Under the pieces are notes generated by a model that was given only the letters and a program-made list of their open reading frames with translations, made no database searches and had not been told where the DNA came from. The translations under genes and the position numbers were made by a program. DNA of 64,000 nucleotides from Streptomyces violens (lineage in GTDB: Bacteria; Actinomycetota; Actinomycetes; Streptomycetales; Streptomycetaceae), in assembly GCF_000717745.1 (NCBI RefSeq), contig NZ_JOBH01000003.1, positions 124,001 to 188,000 on the forward strand, read 5' to 3'. Shown here piece by piece: positions 18,194-25,635 of the stretch. Positions within the stretch are counted from its first letter, which is position 1, and each line of letters begins with the position of its first letter.

Positions 18194-18565
18194 GTTCGGC
18201 TCCTGGCGGGTCGTTCGGCTCATCGCCGTCCATGGTCTCCCGGAATGCGCCGTTCGTGGGGCGAATCGCGGGGAGAGACGGGAGGGAAGGCGGGAGGAGA
18301 CACGAGCACAGGGCCCGGCTCGTCCGTGACCGTACGGACGAGCCGGGCCCTGCGGGTGGTTCCCGCCCGGTGACACGGGTTACAGGCGCGACAGGACACG
18401 CGCCACCGGACGGAGTCTTGAAGAGGGATGGGGTGAAGAAGGTGTGCTCCGCGGTGCGGGGGAGAGGACGCGCCCTTCCCTATGAGACGCGCCCGTACCA
18501 CCGCACTGGTTTCTCCCACCGCGCCGCGGAGCCCACCGTCGGCCGGCGGCCGAAGCCGCCGGCCG
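18194..18565. other. Intergenic region with two strong hairpins, no gene recognised
   Basis: No convincing protein in about 370 bp between the nuclease-like gene and the catalase terminator. It contains the perfect hairpin at 18309-18352 and, at 18541-18564, GGCCGGCGGC-CGAA-GCCGCCGGCC. The stretch 18353-18540 between hairpins could hold a small RNA; that is speculation. Confidence 0.4.
18309..18352. terminator. Perfect 19-bp hairpin
   Basis: Arms 18309-18327 and 18334-18352 are fully complementary, with a 6-nt loop. It lies 116 bp upstream of the nuclease-like gene's start and may end a transcript in either direction. Confidence 0.55.
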
Positions 18566-18610
18566 GTCCGTACCGCCCGGCCACCCCTCAACGGGCCGGA
18601 CGGTACGGAC
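18566..18610. terminator. Terminator after catalase
   Basis: 17-bp stem (18566-18582 with 18594-18610, one mismatch) and an 11-nt loop. A second, perfect 10-bp hairpin (18541-18564) abuts it. The pair lies 55 bp past the catalase stop. Confidence 0.65.
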
Positions 18611-18665
18611 GCGCAAGGGTGCTGACCTCCCGTCAGTCCTCACGCAGCCTTTCGAGGACCGGTAC

Positions 18666-20138
18666 TCAGTCCTCGCGCAGCTCGCGGACCTTGGCCTCGA
18701 CGCGCTTGCCGTAGTCCGGGTCGGCGGCGTGGAAGTGCGCGAGGTTCTTCTCGATGACGTCGTCGCGGGAGACCTGCGAGAGGCCGCCGGCGATGTTCGC
18801 CACGAGACGCTTCTTCTCGTCCTCCGACATCAGTCGGTAGAGCTCACCGGCCTGGAAGAAGTCGTCGTCCTTGGTGTGCTGCGGGGCCTCGTGGGTGCCG
18901 GTGTGGCCGGTGACGGCGAACGGCGCGGACAGCGCGTCGTTCGTCTGGACCGGGCCGTCGTAGCTGTTCGGCTCGTAGTTCTTCGCCTGCCGGCCCTGGG
19001 CGTTGGCGGCCATCAGACCGTCCCGGCCGTAGTTGTTCGCCACCGTCGCCTTGGGGGCGTTGACCGGGAGCTGGGTGTGGTTGACGCCCAGACGGTAGCG
19101 CTGCGCGTCGGCGTAGGCGAAGAGCCGGCCCTGCAGCATCTTGTCGGGGGACGGGCCGATGCCGGGCACGAAGTTGTTCGGCGAGAAGGCGGCCTGCTCG
19201 ACCTCGGCGAAGACGTTGTCCGGGTTGCGGTCCAGGACCATCCGGCCGACGCGCTGCAGCGGGTAGTCCTTGTGCGGCCACACCTTGGTCAGGTCGAACG
19301 GGTTGAAGCGGTAGTCCGCCGCCTCGGCCGCCGGCATGATCTGCACGTACAGCGTCCAGGACGGGTACACACCGCGCTCGATGGACTGCAGCAGGTCCGT
19401 CTGATGCGAGTTGGCGTCCTTGCCGGCCAGCTCGGCGCCCTGGTCGGCGTCCAGGCAGCGGATGCCCTGGTTGGTCTTGAAGTGGTACTTGACGAAGAAC
19501 TGCTCGCCCTCGGCGTTGGTCCACTGGTAGGTGTGCGAACCGTAGCCGTTCATGTGGCGGTAGGAGGCCGGGATGCCCCGGTCGCCCATCAGCCAGGTGA
19601 CCTGGTGGGTGGCCTCGGGGGCGTGCGCCCAGAAGTCCCAGACGTTGTCCGGCTCCTGCTTGCCCGTGAAGGGGTCGCGCTTCTGCGAGTGGATGAAGTC
19701 GGGGAACTTGATCGGGTCCTTGATGAAGAACACCGGGGTGTTGTTGCCGACGAGGTCGTAGTTGCCCTCTTCGGTGTAGAACTTGACCGCGAAGCCGCGC
19801 GGGTCACGCGCCGCGTCCGGGCCGCCGAGGCTGTCGGCGACGGTCGAGAAGCGGATGAAGAGCTCGGTCCGCTTGCCGACGGTGTTCAGGAAGTCGGCGC
19901 GGGTGAAGCCGGTGACGTCGTCGGTCACCTCGAAGTAGCCGTACGCGCCGGAACCGCGGGCGTGCACCACACGCTCCGGGATGCGCTCCCGGTTGAAGCG
20001 GGCGAGCTTCTCGATCAGGTGCTGGTCCTGCAGGACGATCGGGCCACCGATGCCGGCGGTGGCGGAGTTCTGGTTGTCGGCGACGGGGGCGCCCGACTCC
20101 GTGGTGAGTGTGCGCGCCGTCAGCGAGGGCTTCGTCAT
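18666..20138 (-). CDS. katA: Catalase (small-subunit, haem)
   Basis: Monofunctional haem catalase of 490 aa, the usual size of clade-3 enzymes. The distal His is in [16 protein letters not shown], the Asn region is [10 protein letters not shown], and the proximal Tyr motif [14 protein letters not shown] is complete. I prefer ATG 20138, with GGAAGG upstream, over longer frames. It sits beside the uricase operon, whose reaction makes hydrogen peroxide. Its promoter shares a 17-bp palindrome almost identical to that of the uricase operon, and a second inverted repeat over the -10 may bind a Fur/PerR-type regulator. Confidence 0.95.
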   Translation of the reverse strand: MTKPSLTARTLTTESGAPVADNQNSATAGIGGPIVLQDQHLIEKLARFNRERIPERVVHARGSGAYGYFEVTDDVTGFTRADFLNTVGKRTELFIRFSTVADSLGGPDAARDPRGFAVKFYTEEGNYDLVGNNTPVFFIKDPIKFPDFIHSQKRDPFTGKQEPDNVWDFWAHAPEATHQVTWLMGDRGIPASYRHMNGYGSHTYQWTNAEGEQFFVKYHFKTNQGIRCLDADQGAELAGKDANSHQTDLLQSIERGVYPSWTLYVQIMPAAEAADYRFNPFDLTKVWPHKDYPLQRVGRMVLDRNPDNVFAEVEQAAFSPNNFVPGIGPSPDKMLQGRLFAYADAQRYRLGVNHTQLPVNAPKATVANNYGRDGLMAANAQGRQAKNYEPNSYDGPVQTNDALSAPFAVTGHTGTHEAPQHTKDDDFFQAGELYRLMSEDEKKRLVANIAGGLSQVSRDDVIEKNLAHFHAADPDYGKRVEAKVRELRED

Positions 20139-20185
20139 GGTGACCTTCCGTACGAAGAGCGCGGAAGCCGACTTCCGCATGTTGG

Positions 20186-20230
20186 AGCGTATGGAGGGCT
20201 CCAACCAAACGTCAACAGTTTGTTGAAAAC
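20186..20230 (-). promoter_or_regulatory. Catalase promoter with two palindromes
   Basis: Minus strand: -35 TTGACG (20215-20210), 18-bp spacer, -10 TACGCT (20191-20186). The palindrome TTCAAC-AAACT-GTTGAC (20227-20211) covers the -35. A second inverted repeat, TTGGAGC-N9-GCTCCAA (20182-20204), covers the -10 and spacer. Confidence 0.7.
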
Positions 20231-20342
20231 TTGCTCGTGTCCTTCTACCACCGCAACGAGCGGCCGGAAAAGGGTCCCGGCGGCGGCACCTGGGCGCGAC
20301 AGGACAGGTGTCGGCGCCGCCGCCGGAAGTCTGTGTGTGCTG

Positions 20343-21827
20343 TTATGCGTCGGGCCTGGCCAGCACGTCCACCAGGACCGGGCGCCGCGTGGAGACGGCC
20401 TCCTTGCGGGCCCACTCCAGCGCCGAGCGCAGCCCTTCCTGAGCCGTGACCCGGCAGCCGGAGCAGTCGTACGCCTCGGCCAGGCGCACGGCGTCCGGGC
20501 CGCGCTCGTCCCGGCCGAGCAGTAACTGCACGTACGGCACCGAGCACTCCGCCGCGACCGCCAACTCCTCGGCCAGCGGCGGGAGTCCGGGCCCCGTGCC
20601 GAGACCGACCAGTACGGCGTCCGGCGCGGCAGCGGCCAGCGCGAGTTGGGCACCGAGCGCCGCGGGGACCGCCCAGCCCGGCGGCCCGCCGCGGCCGCCG
20701 AGCAGCAGCCGCCGTGGCCCGCCGACCGGGAGCAGCGCGCCGCCCCACTCGCCGTACACCTCCTCCGTGAGGACGAAGCAGGCGTCCGTGCCGAAGACCG
20801 CATCGAGCTCCGCGTGGACCCGGCCGGCCGGGACCGGAGCGCCGCCCGGGGCGGGCGCCCGGACCGCGGCCCCTGCGGGCCTGGTCCAGGAGGCGCACTC
20901 CCGCTCCGTACCGGACGCCGCGTCGTGCAGCGCCTTCAGGAAGAGCCGCGCATCCGCGACGATTCCCAGGCCGGCCGTGCCGTACCCGCAGATCGCCGAC
21001 GGTTCGGCGTCCACCTGAATCACCGTGGGCACCCCCGAGAGGAGCCCGGCGGCCCGCCCGGTGCCGACCGCCAGCACGCAGTCCGCCGCACCGAGGGCCT
21101 GGTCCCCGGGAGGGCGCCCGACGGTACCGGCGTACAGCTCAGCACCGTCCCCCGCGCAGCCGCGGCCGCCAGGGGTGTCGGCGAACGGCACCCGCAGCCG
21201 GCCGGCCAGCGCGCGGAGCGCGGCACCGGCGTCGGCCGCGGTCACTCCGCCGCCCGCCAGCAGCAGCGGCCGGCGCGCTGCCAGCAGCAGCTCCAGCGCG
21301 GCCGCGACCTGCGCCGGATGCGGTGCGCCGCTCCGTACGGGCAGTGGCGCGTCGACCGCCGGATCGTATGCGATCTCCGCCCCGGTGTCGGCGGGCAGTT
21401 CCACCAGCACCGGTCCGGGTCGGCCCTCCCGGGCCGTACGGAACGCCTCGCGCAGCGCCCACGGCAGGCGGGCGGCGGAGGCGGCCGGTAAGACCTGCTT
21501 GGTCACCGCACGTACCGGCTCACCGGGCCCCGCGGCGAGGCAGACCAGCGGTACGCCGTCGGCGTGTGCGGCGTGCAGCCCGGGGACCAGCCCCGGCCCT
21601 GATGCCGCGCCCGCGACGACCACCCCGGTGCGCCCGCTCGCGCGGGCCCAGCCGTCGGCCATGTGCGCCGCGGACTGCGCGTGGCGTGCGGTCGGGAGAG
21701 CGGTGCCGACGGCCGCGAGCGCCGCGTGCAGCGGGCCGCCGGGCGCGTCCGGGCAGCCGAAGGCGGTGTCGCCGCCCTCGTCCCGGACGATCCGTGCGGC
21801 CGCCGCTTCAGCGGTCATCCTCGGCAT
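20343..21827 (-). CDS. Degenerate glyoxylate carboligase-like (ThDP family) protein
   Basis: 494 aa, clearly of the Gcl/acetolactate-synthase family (N-terminal PRMTAEAAAARIVRDEGGDTAFGCP, RHAQSAAHMADGWARA, LVELPAD). It is about 100 aa shorter than normal Gcl. The ThDP/Mg motif (GDxDF...NN) is replaced by VGLGTGPG...LLGRDERG, and the roughly 40-residue segment after it is missing. The cofactor-activating Glu position is Ala. It follows hyi by 39 bp in one operon, as gcl does. It is either an inactive paralogue with a regulatory role or a decaying gene; normal carboligase activity is unlikely. Confidence 0.75.
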   Translation of the reverse strand: MPRMTAEAAAARIVRDEGGDTAFGCPDAPGGPLHAALAAVGTALPTARHAQSAAHMADGWARASGRTGVVVAGAASGPGLVPGLHAAHADGVPLVCLAAGPGEPVRAVTKQVLPAASAARLPWALREAFRTAREGRPGPVLVELPADTGAEIAYDPAVDAPLPVRSGAPHPAQVAAALELLLAARRPLLLAGGGVTAADAGAALRALAGRLRVPFADTPGGRGCAGDGAELYAGTVGRPPGDQALGAADCVLAVGTGRAAGLLSGVPTVIQVDAEPSAICGYGTAGLGIVADARLFLKALHDAASGTERECASWTRPAGAAVRAPAPGGAPVPAGRVHAELDAVFGTDACFVLTEEVYGEWGGALLPVGGPRRLLLGGRGGPPGWAVPAALGAQLALAAAAPDAVLVGLGTGPGLPPLAEELAVAAECSVPYVQLLLGRDERGPDAVRLAEAYDCSGCRVTAQEGLRSALEWARKEAVSTRRPVLVDVLARPDA

Positions 21828-21866
21828 CGGTCGCTCCCCCCCGGCCCGTCCGTCAGTCGTCCGGGC

Positions 21867-22712
21867 TCAGTGCCGGCCGGCGGCGCGCAGCGGGGCGGGC
21901 AGCCACTCGAAGGCACCGGCGCTGGGGCGGTCGCCGGGCTTGTACTCCAGGCCCACCCAGCCGTCGTAACCGGCCTTCTTCAGGCGGTTGATCAGGTCGG
22001 TGAAGTCCAGGTGGCCGGTGCCGGGCGCGCCGCGTCCGGGGTTGTCGGCGATCTGCACGTGCCCGGTCTTCTCGGTGCAGGACTCGATGACCTCGTTGAG
22101 GTCCTCGCCGTTCATGGCCAGGTGGTACAGGTCCATCAGGAACTTGGCGTTGCCGAGCCCGGTGGCCGCGTTGACCTTGTCGACGATCTCGATGGCCTTG
22201 GGGGCGGAGACGATCGGGCAGAGCGGCGACTCGGGCTGGTTCAGCGCCTCGATCAGCAGCGTCGCGCCGATGGAGTCGGCGGCGCGGGCGGCGTAGGTGA
22301 GGTTGGCGAGGGCCACCTCGTCCTGGAGGGCCGGGTCGACGCCCTCGATGCGGTTGCCGTACAGCGCGTTCAGCGCCGTGCAGCCCATCGTGCGGGCGAA
22401 CTCCACCGCGACCGGTACGTTGGCGCGGAACTTCTCGGATTCCTCGCCGGGCAGGGAGAGGGCGCCGCGGTCGGGGCCCGGCAGCTGCCCGGCGTAGAAG
22501 TTCAGGCCGACGAGCTGGGTGCCGGCGTCGTTCAGCGCGTCCCGCAGCGCGTCCAGCTCGGACTGCTCGGGCACCGGCGCGTCGACCCACGGCCACCACA
22601 GCTCGACCGCGGTGAAGCCGGCGGCGGCCGCGGCGGCGGGGCGCTCCAGCAGCGGGAGCTCGGTGAAGAGGATCGACAGATTGACGTCGAAGCGCGTGTC
22701 GGTGAAGCCCAT
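21867..22712 (-). CDS. hyi: Hydroxypyruvate isomerase
   Basis: AP-endonuclease-2-type TIM barrel of 281 aa that interconverts hydroxypyruvate and tartronate semialdehyde in glyoxylate use. Typical Hyi features are FDVNLSILFTELPLLERPAAAAAAGFTAVELWWPW, LLIEALN (metal Glu), MDLYHLAMNGEDL, HVQIADNPGRGAPGTG, and VGLEYKPG. It is the first gene of the operon with the Gcl-like gene. Its promoter lies at 22762-22791 with two downstream AllR-like sites. Confidence 0.93.
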   Translation of the reverse strand: MGFTDTRFDVNLSILFTELPLLERPAAAAAAGFTAVELWWPWVDAPVPEQSELDALRDALNDAGTQLVGLNFYAGQLPGPDRGALSLPGEESEKFRANVPVAVEFARTMGCTALNALYGNRIEGVDPALQDEVALANLTYAARAADSIGATLLIEALNQPESPLCPIVSAPKAIEIVDKVNAATGLGNAKFLMDLYHLAMNGEDLNEVIESCTEKTGHVQIADNPGRGAPGTGHLDFTDLINRLKKAGYDGWVGLEYKPGDRPSAGAFEWLPAPLRAAGRH

Positions 22713-22726
22713 GCTGCGTAAGCGCC

Positions 22727-22791
22727 TTCCGTATTGCGAAACTTTCTTTCTGCGTATTGGAAGAGTGCCCGCGGGGTAGGAGGGCTGTCAA
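22727..22791 (-). promoter_or_regulatory. hyi promoter with tandem AllR-like sites
   Basis: Minus strand: -35 TTGACA (22791-22786), 18 bp, -10 CACTCT (22767-22762). Just downstream are two similar imperfect palindromes, TTCCAATACGCAGAAA (22762-22747 on minus) and TTCCGTATTGCGAAA (22727-22741, plus), 20 bp apart. Confidence 0.55.
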
Positions 22792-22848
22792 GGGGTCCCG
22801 TGCGGTCGATTCTGGTGGCCGGGCCGACGTCGGCAGTAGGTTGACGGT

Positions 22849-23127
22849 GTGCGATTGAGAGTGGAGTTCACGACGGAACCGTTCGACCTGGACGAGGCAC
22901 CGGACCACGCGGTGGTGGCCCGTGAGGTCGTCACGGGCGGCGAGCTGGACGCGGTCGACGTCGGCCCGTTCGGCAATACCGCCGAGGGGGACGCGGAGCG
23001 GGTGCTCACCGCGGTGGACGCGCTGCTGCGGCAATCCCTGGCGGCCGGCGCCACCCGCGTCTCGCTCCAGGTCAACGTGATACCGGACGGCCGGGACGGC
23101 CAGGACGCCAAGGAGGCCGAGCGGTGA
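22849..23127 (+). CDS. Small thiamine-binding (MTH1187/DUF77-like) protein
   Basis: 92-aa ferredoxin-like-fold protein. The pattern VEFTTEPFDLDE, then VDVGPFGNTAEGD, then VDALLRQSLAAGATRVSLQVNVI resembles the MTH1187/YqgV thiamine-binding family found in Streptomyces. The recognition is moderate. The GTG start has no clear ribosome site, and TAGGTT ends 6 bp upstream, so the transcript may be leaderless. The next gene starts inside its stop (GTGA). Confidence 0.6.
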   Translation: MRLRVEFTTEPFDLDEAPDHAVVAREVVTGGELDAVDVGPFGNTAEGDAERVLTAVDALLRQSLAAGATRVSLQVNVIPDGRDGQDAKEAER

Positions 23128-23504
23128 CCGAGCCTGCCGACCACCCGTTCGTCCAAGCGGTGAAGCCGCTGGTGGACGCGATGGGCGGGGAGATGGTCGC
23201 GCCCGATCTGGCGCAGGGGGACGACGTCGTACTGACCTGGGAGGGCGAGGACCGGGTGGCCGTACGGCTGCCGCATCTCTCCGACTCCCTGGATCACCTG
23301 CTGGCGGACCTGGAGCGCCGGCACGGCCGCCCGCTCGCCGAGCTGGACCGCAGGACCAAACAGTCGGTCGTGCGCATCCTGGAGACCCGCGGCGCCTTCT
23401 CCGTACGGCATGGCGTGGAGACGGTCGCGAGCGCGCTCGGCGTCAGTAGATTCACCGTCTACAACTACCTGAACAGGGAGAACGGGGCCAAGGCCGGGCG
23501 CTGA
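23124..23504 (+). CDS. HTH protein with YheO/DauR-type C-terminal helix-turn-helix
   Basis: 126 aa. The C-terminal half (TKQSVVRILETRGAFSVRHGVETVASALGVSRFTVYNYLNR) is the HTH_22 type seen in YheO/DauR regulators, but the PAS sensor domain is absent. The N-terminal 70 residues are acidic and not recognised. It is translationally coupled to the DUF77-like protein and sits just before the uricase operon, so it could regulate purine use. It ends in a clear terminator. Confidence 0.75.
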   Translation: MTEPADHPFVQAVKPLVDAMGGEMVAPDLAQGDDVVLTWEGEDRVAVRLPHLSDSLDHLLADLERRHGRPLAELDRRTKQSVVRILETRGAFSVRHGVETVASALGVSRFTVYNYLNRENGAKAGR

Positions 23505-23540
23505 CCGGCTCCCGTCCCTTACCTCGCGGCAAACCGCCAC

Positions 23541-23574
23541 AAGCCGTCGTTCCGGGTTTCCGGAGCGGCGGCTT
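23541..23574 (+). terminator. Hairpin terminator after the HTH gene
   Basis: 15-bp stem AAGCCGTCGTTCCGG pairing with CCGGAGCGGCGGCTT (two G-U pairs in RNA), loop GTTT, tail TTTCG. It separates the HTH gene from the urate promoter. Confidence 0.7.
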
Positions 23575-23589
23575 TCGTGTTGCCGAGTT

Positions 23590-23631
23590 TTCAACAAAGT
23601 GTTGACGTGGTGTTGTCCGCAGACTTAGCTA
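23590..23631 (+). promoter_or_regulatory. Urate-operon promoter with shared palindrome
   Basis: -35 TTGACG (23602-23607), 18 bp, -10 TAGCTA (23626-23631). The palindrome TTCAAC-AAAGT-GTTGAC (23590-23606) overlaps the -35 and differs from the catalase copy at one base. Three more bases on the left (23587-23589) and two on the right (23607-23608) are also identical. Confidence 0.75.
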
Positions 23632-23679
23632 TGCCCAGCCCGTCCAACGCACAGCACGACGCAGCCACGGAGGCTTCCC

Positions 23680-24192
23680 GTGTCTTCGAGTACGACTCCG
23701 GGGCTCACCCGGTTCAATGCCGCCGATGTCAGCGAGGCCCAGGCCGCGCTGCACGAGGTGTGTGCCAGCGAGGCGTGGGGGAGCAAGATCCTCGCGCAGC
23801 GCCCGTACGCCGACACCGAGGCCCTCTTCGCCGCCAGCGACGCAGCCATGGCCGAGCTGACGGCGGACGACCTGGCCGAGGCGATGGCGGGGCACCCGCC
23901 GATCGGCCGCCCCAAGCCGGGCGACCCCACCTCCTCCCGCGAGCAGCGCGGGATGGCGGGGGCCTCCGACGAGCTCAAGGCCGAGATGCTCGAACTGAAC
24001 CTGGCCTACCAGGAGCGCTTCGGGCACGTCTTCCTCATCTGCGCCACCGGCCTGACCGCCGAGCAGATGAGGGACGCGGTCCGTAACCGGATCGACAACG
24101 CGCCGGAACACGAACGAGAGATCGTGCGTGGGGAGCTCGTCAAGATCAACCGCATCCGCCTGACCCGCCTCGCAGAAGGAGACGCAGCATGA
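23680..24192 (+). CDS. uraD: OHCU decarboxylase
   Basis: 170-aa 2-oxo-4-hydroxy-4-carboxy-5-ureidoimidazoline decarboxylase, the third step from urate, giving S-allantoin. Characteristic segments are FNAADVSEAQAALHEVCASEAW, the catalytic His in GHPPIGRP, and SREQRGM. GTG 23680 follows GGAGG. It is the first gene of the uraD-uraH-uricase operon, with its stop overlapping the next ATG (ATGA). Confidence 0.95.
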   Translation: MSSSTTPGLTRFNAADVSEAQAALHEVCASEAWGSKILAQRPYADTEALFAASDAAMAELTADDLAEAMAGHPPIGRPKPGDPTSSREQRGMAGASDELKAEMLELNLAYQERFGHVFLICATGLTAEQMRDAVRNRIDNAPEHEREIVRGELVKINRIRLTRLAEGDAA

Positions 24193-24605
24193 GCAGCGAC
24201 ACGGCTGCCGATCAGACGTCGGTGTCCACGCACATCCTGGACACCAGCGTCGGCCGCCCCGCAGAGGGCGTGGCCCTCACGCTCTCGGTGCGCTCCGGCA
24301 GCGACGGGGCATGGACCGCGCACGGCGCGTCCAAGACGGACGCGGACGGGCGCTGCAAGGACCTGCCGGCCCTGCCGGCGGGCACCACGCACGTACGTCT
24401 CGACTTCGAGACGGAGGCGTACTTCCTTGCGGGCCAGCACAGTTCGATAAAGCAAGCCGAGGAACAGCAGGACGCCCCCGCGCTACGGGACAGCGGAGCC
24501 TTCTTCCCGGAGGTGGCAATCACCTTTGCCGTCAAGCCGGGCGAGCACTACCACGTACCGCTGCTGCTCAACCCGTTCGGCTACTCCGTATACCGAGGGA
24601 GCTAG
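24189..24605 (+). CDS. uraH: 5-hydroxyisourate hydrolase
   Basis: Transthyretin-like HIUase, 138 aa. It hydrolyses the unstable product of uricase. The N-terminal VSTHILDTSVGRPAEGV (catalytic His), the middle GRCKDLP, and the C-terminal YRGS tetrapeptide are all present. ATG 24189 overlaps the uraD stop, and uricase starts 7 bp after its stop, so the three enzymes are co-translated. Confidence 0.96.
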   Translation: MSSDTAADQTSVSTHILDTSVGRPAEGVALTLSVRSGSDGAWTAHGASKTDADGRCKDLPALPAGTTHVRLDFETEAYFLAGQHSSIKQAEEQQDAPALRDSGAFFPEVAITFAVKPGEHYHVPLLLNPFGYSVYRGS

Positions 24606-24612
24606 CACCGAC

Positions 24613-25545
24613 ATGCCCACGATTCTCGGCCAGAACCAGTACGGCAAGGCGGAAAACCGGGTCGTAAAGATCACCCGGGACGGCGACACGCACCACATCA
24701 AGGACCTCAACGTCTCCGTCGCCCTCTCCGGCGACCTGGAGGAGGTCCACCTCTCCGGCTCCAACGCCAACTGCCTGCCCACGGACACGACGAAGAACAC
24801 CTGCTTCGCGTTCGCCAAGGAATACGGCATCGAGTCCGCCGAGCAGTACGGCATCCACCTCGCCCGGCACTTCGTCGACAGCCAGCCGTCCATCCACCGG
24901 GCGCGCATCCGCATCGAGGAGTACACCTGGGAGCGCATCGCCGGCTCCGACGCCAACTCCAAGTTCATCGGCGCCGACGAGGTCAAGCACTCCTTCGTCC
25001 GCAAGGGCCAGGAGACCCGCCTCGCGCAGATCACGTACGACGGCGAGAAGTTCGAGATCCTCTCGGGCCTCAAGGACCTGACCGTGATGAACTCCACGAA
25101 CTCCGAGTTCTGGGGCTACATCAAGGACAAGTACACGACGCTGCAGGAGGACTACGACCGTATCCTCGCCACCTCGCTGTCCACCTGGTGGCGGCACAAC
25201 TGGACGTCCGACGAACAGCGGATGCCCAGCTGGGAGCGGTCCTACGACCAGGTCAAGAAGCACATCCTCAACGCCTTCGTCGAGACCTACTCGCTCTCCC
25301 TGCAGCAGACCCTGTACCAAATGGGTTCGCGGGTCATCAACAACCGCAGCGAGATAGACGAGATCCGCTTCTCGGCGCCGAACAAGCACCACTTCCGCCA
25401 GGACCTCTCGCCCTTCGGCCTCGACAACGAGGCCAAGGACGGAGCCGTCTACTACGCGGCGGACCGCCCGTACGGGCTCATCGAGGCCACCATCCTGCGC
25501 GACGGTGTCGACGCGCGCATCCCGGTGGACATGACCAACCTCTGA
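24613..25545 (+). CDS. pucL: Urate oxidase (cofactor-independent uricase)
   Basis: 310-aa uricase that oxidises urate to 5-hydroxyisourate and releases hydrogen peroxide. The family features ILGQNQYGKAENRVVKI (catalytic Lys), TDTTKNTCFAFAKEYG and FSAPNKHHF are intact. ATG 24613 gives the standard length. It is the last gene of the operon; a strong hairpin follows at 25578. Peroxide production links it to the catalase whose promoter carries the same palindrome. Confidence 0.96.
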   Translation: MPTILGQNQYGKAENRVVKITRDGDTHHIKDLNVSVALSGDLEEVHLSGSNANCLPTDTTKNTCFAFAKEYGIESAEQYGIHLARHFVDSQPSIHRARIRIEEYTWERIAGSDANSKFIGADEVKHSFVRKGQETRLAQITYDGEKFEILSGLKDLTVMNSTNSEFWGYIKDKYTTLQEDYDRILATSLSTWWRHNWTSDEQRMPSWERSYDQVKKHILNAFVETYSLSLQQTLYQMGSRVINNRSEIDEIRFSAPNKHHFRQDLSPFGLDNEAKDGAVYYAADRPYGLIEATILRDGVDARIPVDMTNL

Positions 25546-25577
25546 CGGCTCTCCCACGCCGCGAAAGTGCCTCGTAT

Positions 25578-25610
25578 CCCCCTCCCGTTCTCCCGCACGG
25601 CGGGAGGGGG
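25578..25610 (+). terminator. Terminator after uricase
   Basis: Perfect 10-bp stem CCCCCTCCCG/CGGGAGGGGG with a 13-nt loop. It ends 25 bp before the permease ATG, so it could also attenuate read-through into the permease. Confidence 0.75.
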
Positions 25611-25635
25611 CCGCGAATCCTGAGGGGAACGACCC

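Noticed and set aside
18729..20525. Long plus-strand open frame opposite catalase
   Set aside because: Low-complexity Val/Gly/Arg product; catalase on the minus strand explains the open frame.
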